From the NCBI RefSeq assembly GCF_037975245.1, contig NC_092562.1, positions 2,051,001-2,115,000 of the forward strand: a DNA stretch of 64,000 bases, in the 5' to 3' direction. Of this stretch, positions 40,626 through 64,000 are shown piece by piece (positions within the stretch are counted from its first letter, which is position 1; every line of letters begins with the position of its first letter). A program made the translations under genes and the position numbers. The notes beneath the pieces were generated by a model that had not been told where the DNA came from, did no database searches, and saw only the letters and a list, made by a program, of their open reading frames with translations. The DNA comes from Apostichopus japonicus (lineage: Eukaryota; Echinodermata; Holothuroidea; Aspidochirotida; Stichopodidae).

Positions 40626-43010
40626 TAGTACATGCAAGACAACTCAAGACAAGCTAAAACAATTTGAAAAAGACAATACAAGACATAACAACACAAAACA
40701 AGAAGAAAAAAAGACAAGAAAAACAAACAAAGATAATGTGTCTGTCCCTGTGTTTGCATGACTGAAAATGTTATCATGTAAACTGAACCAAGGTGCTTAT
40801 TATTGATCTTTTTTTTTTTAAAGTTTCTAAAAGTCATGTGTATATTTACTTCATTATTTGGACCGAAGTTTCAGTCTGAATTTTTTTTAATTGTATGATT
40901 AATCTGTTGATATTTTCTCTCCCCTTTTCCACAAAAGCTTAAAAAAGTGACAATGTTGATATTACAGTGTTGCAACCGCTAAATACGAAATCAGGTGTGA
41001 AAATAATAATGTCTATAGTGATCGTATATAGAAAGATATACGACTCGGCAAATTGTTATTGTAAGAACCTAATAATTAGTTTACAGTTTTTTTACGACTA
41101 AGGCCAGTTTTCGACGGAAATTATATCCGATCCGGTCTTGAATCTATCATAAATCTAACTATATCAATTATACCGGTTGTGATACAATGAAGACCGTCAA
41201 TTTATATTCCTGTATATTATTAGAGAGTATATTTAACAGCCCGGAAACTGGAAAGAAAAAGGATTCCATAATAACAATGTAATAATCTGATACGATGTTT
41301 AGAAACTGTCCTGTTCGACGGTCGGTATAAATCACAGTGGTATACAACCGGTGTAATTCAGGGCTGTGGTGGGGTGGGGTGGGGATTTAAGCCCCACCCC
41401 GCAACAAAATCAGGGGGTAAAAGTCCCCCCAGTCGCAGACAGAATATAATAAGTAATTGTACAACATATACAGTCGAAAATTCTTCAACCTTATTTCAAA
41501 AGTTGCAAAACATAGCTCCATTTTGCATCTTGATGCATCCTCCACTTTAACAAAAAATATCTCAAAAGAGAAGGCAAACCCCTCTCCCTGTACGACATTA
41601 AACCGCCCTCAGTACAAATTAGTGGTTGCGCACTGATAATTTCACATTCCTGATGTACCAAACTTGAACAGGTCGGACGATCGGAGGGGGTGGGGGTGGG
41701 GGGGTGGGGGAGTCGAGTCAGCAGCCCAAGGAATACATATCAATTGTTTCCCCTGGAATATGTGGGATAATGTGTTCTCATACTGTACTATACTTCCAGA
41801 ACAACAACAAATGTGGGAAATAGCGCCCAGTGACATTATTGTCCTCCGGAGCCGCCCCTTGGTCTGACTCAGTATATTCGTCCCTCACTATATTTGTCTA
41901 CTTGACATCATGTATACTGTTTTTGAACATCAAATAAAAACTGAAATTAATTTTGTTCTGTCATACATATTCATACATATCTTGGGTTTCTTTCCGAGGT
42001 ATTTATCGTCTAGCACCCCCCCTACCCCTATCACATGTCATTAGGTCCCAAAATGATGGTTGGATTTATGTTTTCTTCAACGAATCATGTCATTGACAGA
42101 GTTCACATGTTGTAGTTTTTTTGTTTTTTTGCAATTATATCTTAGCCATCGTACTTACAGTCAAATAGATATATACCGTTTATCTTTATTTGGTTCGAGA
42201 CTGCACAGACCTATAAATATGTCAGAGTAGCTCACATTTACGACAGTTCTAATCATGGTCTATGCCTTACATCTGTCACTCGGCCGCAGTGTATATTACA
42301 TTAACTCTTCCCGTATGTTATATCTATGGTCTGTTAACTTAAACGTTTTAATCAACGAAATATTTAGTAACATTGTTTTCGGTGAACTGAGGCATTCACC
42401 TAGTTCAGTCTGTGTCACATAGACATCGCTGAAAGTCAATGTATACCCCCCCCCCCCCCCTCGTTTTAAAGCTGAATGCGTCGTGGCTTGTACCTACATA
42501 TACCATTTCCAATGACTTAGCACTTTTTTTGCATTATTTGAAATTGTAGAAAGACAACTATCACTGGATATATGAAATTTATTATCTTAACAGTTTTCAT
42601 GTAAAATACTAGTCAAGTTGAAAATTTATTTTTGACTCATGAAAAAGGAACATATTTTAAGTATCCTGGTGAGATATGTATTCAATTACTACATGGATCT
42701 TTGTGGAAGTGAACTTGAAGCAAACAAGTGTGATATCACTGCGTCGGGTGGGAACATAATATATTTTTTATATATTTTTAACTCTAAATTGTGTATAGAG
42801 TAAAGGTTGAAATGAATCATATTTCTACGGCAGATTAACCAAGTTATATCAATTATGGCGAGTGGTAGAGTTGTTCACTCTCAATTGTTGTTTAATCACC
42901 ATGCTCCAAAGCATCACGTTACAATCGGTCTTATAACTTCGTCAGTGGCGTAAACCTCCTTATTGAATTGGAAATCCCTTTGCGTTACATTTCTAAGCGT
43001 TCGATTGTAG

Positions 43011-43325
43011 AAATAGAACATGCATGGATACTCTAGAGCCAAAAAAATTAATGTTAATTTACAACTTTCAGTAAAAATGATTAAGGATTATGTGTAGCGA
43101 GTTTTGTATACCGAGCTTTTTTTTAGTGAGTAAAATAACGTTGGTACAATGTTTGTATTGCATGCACCCGAAATAGAACATACATTAATCCACTAGAGCA
43201 AAAAATATATGTAAATTTCTAAACTTTTAGTAAAAATTATTGAGGATTGTGTGTAGCGAATTTTCTATACCGAGCTTTTTTTAGTGCGGAGTATATAGAA
43301 TAACGTTGACATGCAATGTTTAGCT
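43011..43325. repeat. Two-copy tandem duplication, about 160 bases
   Basis: Copy 1 (about 43011-43165) and copy 2 (about 43173-43325) share GAAATAGAACAT, CTAGAGC, AAAAATKATTRAGGATT, GTGTAGCGARTTTT and TATACCGAGCTTTTTTTAGTG in order, then AATAACGTTG. Identity is roughly 80 percent by eye. Function unknown. Confidence 0.75.
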
Positions 43326-44270
43326 TTGTCATATATATTCCATTACGTATATATCTTTTACGCAGCCTCACCACTCCAATTTCTTTTGCATGGTTTAACA
43401 ATCAAACACCATTGTTTATTTTTGGCAACTGAAAGTTATACCCATACGAAGAAAGGGGTTTCCTTCATTCCTTCTCTTACGGTTGACCTGAATGACACAA
43501 GGGGCCGGTTTATAGCGTGTACTTATCGTGTAGAAGTGTAGAGCAATCGCTAGGTTTTCTTTGTTTTTTGTATGACAATGCTCGCTTGGCGTTCTCAGTT
43601 ACTTTATATATTGCTAAGCAATTAGTAACGCCCTGTTTGCCGCGGGGGATGTGTATCGGATGAAAAAGCGTGACAGAAAAAGAGATCACTTTCCCGGAAC
43701 CGATATCGAGAACATCTCGCAGGTATGAGAAAAGTCACACTACGAGAGAGTATTTACACCATCATTTGACCAGGCATTGTGAATTTCGGTATCTATATAA
43801 TTTGAGAGAAGTGGTGTGTTGTCTTTTAATATTTTATTTAAACAGAACTTTGATTAGCGATTTTGGGCTGCTGGTGACATTTCTAGTCCTTGTTTATATA
43901 GAAGAGGGATTATCTATAAATACTCTTTAATAGAAATGAGAACACTGGAACTTTTGCTTATACTTCTGAACAAAATGGATTAGCCGGTTTTCTACCGCAA
44001 AAATATAAGCAATTGTAAACGACTAAGGTAAGTCTGCTTTATTTCACTATATTGGGAAATTAACATGATAATAGTTGGAACTCGGAAGATGGGCCTAACT
44101 AATTCCTCGAAGGGAATCGTTATTTATTGAATAAATAATTAAGGATTCAATCCTGCATGTGAAATTATTGCTAACTTTCGTTCTACTATTGTGTAAACCT
44201 TTGTTCGGATTAAAAACGTTTTTATAAGATATAACGATATCTATACAAGCACACACGCCCCGTCCCTCCC

Positions 44271-44298
44271 TATATATATATATATATATATATAGGCC

Positions 44299-44336
<38 letters not shown>

Positions 44337-44395
44337 GGCTATATATATAGGCTATATATATAGGCTATATCTATATATATGTATGTATATATATA

Positions 44396-44431
<36 letters not shown>

Positions 44432-44499
44432 TATACATATATATATATATTATATATGTGTGTGTATATATGTATATATATATATATATATACATATAT

Positions 44500-44552
<53 letters not shown>

Positions 44553-44560
44553 ATATATAC
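44271..44560. repeat. Compound TA/CA microsatellite
   Basis: About 290 bases of TA with ATATAGGC interruptions on the left and a (CA)n block near 44503. All open frames through it are repeat translations. Confidence 0.95.
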
Positions 44561-45987
44561 TCAATAGGTTTACATCACTCAAGATAGAGCATGGACACGA
44601 AAACCAAACAACTTTATCCACAGGACCCAACCCCAGTCCCCTGATACATCGAGATTGTAACCGTATGATCATGATGATGTTACGTCAAGTGAGTATCACG
44701 GGTCAAAGGTTAATTGACTTGCGCAGTACATCAGTTTTGGAAATCGAAATCGAAATATAAACAAGGATATGTATAGATTTCGGTAATTCTCTGAGGCTGC
44801 ATGGACTTATCGAAGAAAACTAATAGTATAAACAAATGCAGCGTCACAGCCTTGCAGGTTGGCTTATTTACCTCAAATCAATGTTATTTGGCTGTGTTGT
44901 GATAACAAACTGTTCAACAATTAATCAATAGCCATATATAACAATAGTACGTGGTCATTGTCTCTTTGATAATCCATCCCCCCGTCATGAACCTAAACTC
45001 CTCCTTTTGTGTTCGGTATGCTTAACTGAGAGGCCGTGGGATTAACTTCAGTTTGAAGAGAGAACCTGTGCTCCACAGAGATGCATTGAATGGTACAGCG
45101 GAGGCCAAGTAGAAGGAATAATACCCGATGTCGTTGCTATAAGTTATAACAATCCTATTTCGCTCGTCCTAACGAAAGAATTGAGTGTGCATGATATTAC
45201 GCTACACAGAAGGAACAAAAAATAGTATTGAAGCAACATGTGGGATGTTACACGGCAAACTTGAAACTCAATTCACGTGGTTTATTAATGTTGGTATATT
45301 AAGCGAAGTTTGTATTAACTTTGGATGATAATGTTTCAGCAAAGCGACTTAAATCTACAAGGATATATATATATATATAAACGTACAGTTCTCTTCTGGA
45401 AGATAGGAACCGTTTAACTTATGCCATCCTGCTGTGTGGAAAATTATACAAAAGGAAAGTTACATTTGTACACATGGAAACAAGGGCACGCCGCAAGGGA
45501 AACAAATTCTGTAATTTTGTGATCCTGACATTTTAAAACGACCGAGGATTATCGCATTTGCAGTAGCAGTCCGTTTGGCATATTCGTCTGTTAATGCCCA
45601 TGTCATGAATATGCATATATTTTGTCACTTTTGGATTTACAATAATTGACATATACTGTGACCAGAAAATTTAATAGGAATCTACATTAGCGTATATACA
45701 GTTTGTAGTAAATATAGGCTATAGTAATGAGAATCCCATTCAATTGAATGAAACAACTATTTGACAAGAAAACAATTCTTCATATGATTTCAGGTTTTAT
45801 CATTTAGCAATTAGTTCATTTTCTTTTATGTGTCTATATATATATATAGATCATATAAATACGGATCGCTATATAACTGGTTATTACTTCGTCTTTGATA
45901 AGACCTGCTGTGGTTACGTATAATTTAGAGAACTGAATTCTTAAACGAAAATAAGGTGACCGTGGAAATATAATAATTGACCTAAAA

Positions 45988-61207
<15,220 letters not shown>

Positions 61208-64000
61208 TCTGCACAAATTGGTAAAAGCAACTCCGTCAACTGCAACAAATGCAACAGCTATAGGAAAAGCTAACACCGAAGTTGCGAGCCCACGGACACC
61301 GAAGCCGAAACTTTTGACATCACCCGGAGTTGCGGCGTCATATTTCAATTGACATGCCCAGACAAGACGTTGGAAGAAGTGGGGTGGCAAACGGTCGCTC
61401 TCTGCCGAATTTCAAAGAGTTGCACAAAAATTTGATAAAAAAAAGACAGTGAATACATTTTCTATACGATTTCTTGGTAAAAAATATTTTTTTATCCATA
61501 ATCGGAAATCTAGTCTGAATGAATTTTGATATAAGGATATTCTGTGAAGACTCAGTTGCAATCAACACAGATTTGTATCCTAGCATGTTTAATTGATGAA
61601 TCGATTGATGAATTGATGGATGAATCGTAATGTATTTATGTATAAATGTCTTTATTAGAATATTTTGCAGCTGATATAGTTATATTTCTATCCAGTAATG
61701 GCAACCATTGTACTGCTGGACTTTTAGTTTTTTATGCAATCTAGACATTAGCCTACAGCTTCTATCATTCAAAACCTATAGTTTAGTTAAATCAACTTTA
61801 ACACGGCCTTTACCTGTGAGTTTAAAATGGGAACAAGGTGAAATAAAAGTGCATTTGTGTGTGTGTGGGGGGGGGGAGGGCGGCGGACGGTTGAGGGTGC
61901 TATTGAAGTACAACTTTCCATAGCAAATAAACGTTGGGGTGGTTCTCCTTGAAGGAAATCTCGGCTTCCGGGAAAGGGAGAACTGATTGTAATAATTCAC
62001 TTTCGGAGATTTCATCCAGTACGACTGCGCTACAACTGCCAGAGGTAGGCCTATATATTATATAACCTTTGTTTGATGTGGACACAGGCCAGACAAACCA
62101 TTGTACTCCACCCCTCCCCCAATCTCGGTAGCATTAACCAGTATCCATAGTTTTGAAATTAGTTGAGAAATATAAAAGCAATTATTACTTCAAATCATCC
62201 AAAGAAATAGTTTGAAATTTTGGCTTACAACTTAGAAATAATAGATTTACTTTTATATTAATATTCAGCAATTTTTAAAATGAATAGACTAATTTAATTA
62301 AAGTTTAAGATTTCCCCAATTTTTTTTTTTTTTTCGTCTTTCCCTTCTTCGTGACTAGATTGGACATATTCTGTGAAAAGAGACTCAATGGATACGGTTT
62401 ACACGAATGTAACAAGCGATGGGCAAGCAAGGTTAAATAATGGATTTCAAATACAATTTCGGAATGAATTTGTTTGCACCAAACATTGCAGTACCATGTG
62501 TGTCATGCGACTTGCTCTTTATCCAAATTTTAACTGAATTCATATTCGAACAGATTAACAAATGAACCATGTCTACCTTTAGGAGGGAGTGGTGTAGGGT
62601 GGGGGGGGGGTGGTGAGGGCAAGAGTCGTAATGGACAATATCGCATCGTGGTAGACCAGATGCTATTTACCGATTGCAAATGATGGCTGTGCACTCTTTC
62701 AGTTAAAAATAAGCGACATCATTATTTGAGATATTCTGAAGAGATTGACAAGTAGAACCATGGAGGTAAAACGAGTAACCTCATCAGATTTTAGTTTCTA
62801 TGATAATGATATATATAATGATACGTTAAAATGTTCAGTGGGGAAGCCTACAGGGAACATCGAAAATATAACATCTCTGAAATGTGTTTTGGTAGCAAAG
62901 AACACAAGTTAATCACGATATCTACTGGACTAATAAAGCTTTTCCACTTGACATTATGAGAAATGTGGAAAAAACATTCAACACGGAATTTGGTGCCGAG
63001 AAGTAACTTAAGGTAGTCATAATCGGCGTGGAAAGTTTAATATTTTATAAGGTTATGTAACCACACATGCATGTGAAAACGCCAAAGGGTTTGGTGGCTG
63101 ACACTTCCTGTCCAGGGGTATTTCTATAACCAGTTATAACTTATTGTAGTGCGAGTGCACGCTACAGTATTGGCATAACTTGCCAAGTTAATGTTACCTA
63201 CATGACTGGAAGTTGAAACTTAGTTTCATATATTCTCTGTACATTTGCAGTTTCTGAGGCTAGCTGCATAGGCAACTTATTCTGAACCTGTCACGCCGCT
63301 CACAAGCGCCCTCACTTTGTAGGTACCTACATGACTTTACTCCCTAAAGTGTTGTCCGCCCCAAAAAATTACATTATGAACAACCGAAGTTCTACCTTAA
63401 ACTGCTAGCACCCCACGCACACTACAATACTGAGTATTTGCAGGCAAATCCAGTTCTGTTCTCACTTTGGGGTTACTATTAACGACGAAACAACACATTT
63501 ACACACCGGTCCTTTGACTGAACGGATGAAACTAAAAACAAAAAAAGTTGTAACTTCTATAACTGACACCTTCAGAAGAAAGTGACAGAATCTGTATTTA
63601 ACCTCAAAATATTCTATCAATAAAAACTTGTGAGATATAAATAAAAACTTTTTCAATGTAAAAGTCTGTAATAAATGCATAAGGAATATTGTATAAATGT
63701 TATAATGTTAATATTTACACTCAACAATGTAACAAGCACACTATCTGTCATACCAAAGGTATATTTAATAAAAGCAACATAAATGAGTAGCTATTATCAG
63801 GACTCAGCAAATCATTAGACTCAGCATGTTGTTTTATATTATATTATTTGTTTTCAATTCAAACTCGATAAAAAAAAAAAATGGATTCGCCTGAATCACA
63901 CAGGCAGGGGGTAGGAGCCGGGGGGGGGGGCACTGGGGGATTTTTTTTCAAAATAGCAAGTGTGCCCTACTGGCAAATAAAATGTGCCCCTTTGATGAAA
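61208..64000. other. NOX5 3' UTR and downstream DNA, no further gene seen
   Basis: After the probable NOX5 3' end the sequence is AT-rich with G-runs near 61867, 62600 and 63920. The last 100 bases (GGGGGTAGGAGCC, then TGTGCCCTACTGGC and TGTGCCCCTTTGATG) look like one end of a repeat that leaves the window. No exon with family features was found. Confidence 0.4.
61842..61847 (+). terminator. Candidate NOX5 polyadenylation signal
   Basis: AATAAA 635 bases after the NOX5 stop codon, followed by a GT-rich stretch (TGTGTGTGTGGGG) as expected downstream of a cleavage site. A second AATAAA is at 61926. Confidence 0.5.

Larger units (their letters stand above)
40626..45987. other. Intergenic upstream of NOX5, no gene seen
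   Basis: AT-rich DNA with a G-rich inverted patch at 41360-41430 and poly-C near 42447. The NOX5 promoter and any 5' UTR exon should lie near the right end. No convincing exon was found before the start codon at 45988. Confidence 0.4.

Noticed and set aside
39768-40647. Several 90-180 residue minus-strand frames rich in Phe, Val, Leu, Ser and Cys, looking like membrane proteins
   Set aside because: They follow the AAGAC/AAAAC minisatellite in multiple overlapping frames; the hydrophobicity comes from T-rich codons of the repeat.

Overview
The window reads as nuclear DNA of a marine deuterostome-like invertebrate. Genes are split by spliceosomal introns with GT..AG ends, base composition is AT-rich, and TA microsatellites, long G/C homopolymers, tRNA-derived SINEs and short inverted-repeat transposons are frequent. 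The gene content and repeat style suggest an echinoderm, possibly a sea cucumber. That placement is an inference; nothing here proves the species.

Five protein-coding genes can be supported, and most were rebuilt exon by exon with matching splice phases. (1) A GADD45-family stress gene on the minus strand (7038-9958); its first three coding exons are clear, but the last one was not found. (2) A two-exon, 50-residue single-pass membrane microprotein on the minus strand (20338-21362), which I assign to SMIM27. (3) TOPORS, a RING and RS-rich E3 ligase on the plus strand (22866-25031) in one coding exon, head-to-head with (2). (4) TM2D1 on the minus strand (29416-33880): five exons, 183 residues. 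(5) NOX5, the calcium-regulated NADPH oxidase, on the plus strand (45988-61207): thirteen exons, 996 residues, with an unusually long linker between its FAD and NADPH parts.

These genes do not form one pathway. The point of most interest in gene order is the divergent SMIM27-TOPORS pair, which matches the human arrangement where SMIM27 was first named TOPORS-AS1.

The remaining sequence is intergenic or intronic and rich in repeats. It holds three hAT-like elements (13650-14755, 18782-19074, 60174-60576), two inverted copies of a TTAA-flanked element (46119-46395, 57214-57578), two long palindromic elements with TAYGG ends (16397-16780, 55411-55789), two SINEs (29984-30246, 52660-53275), several minisatellites, and a chimeric duplication inside NOX5 that fuses intron 2 sequence to a deleted copy of exon 3. 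No CRISPR array, operon, viral gene or obvious new multi-gene system was seen. Most other open reading frames here are simple-repeat or chance translations.
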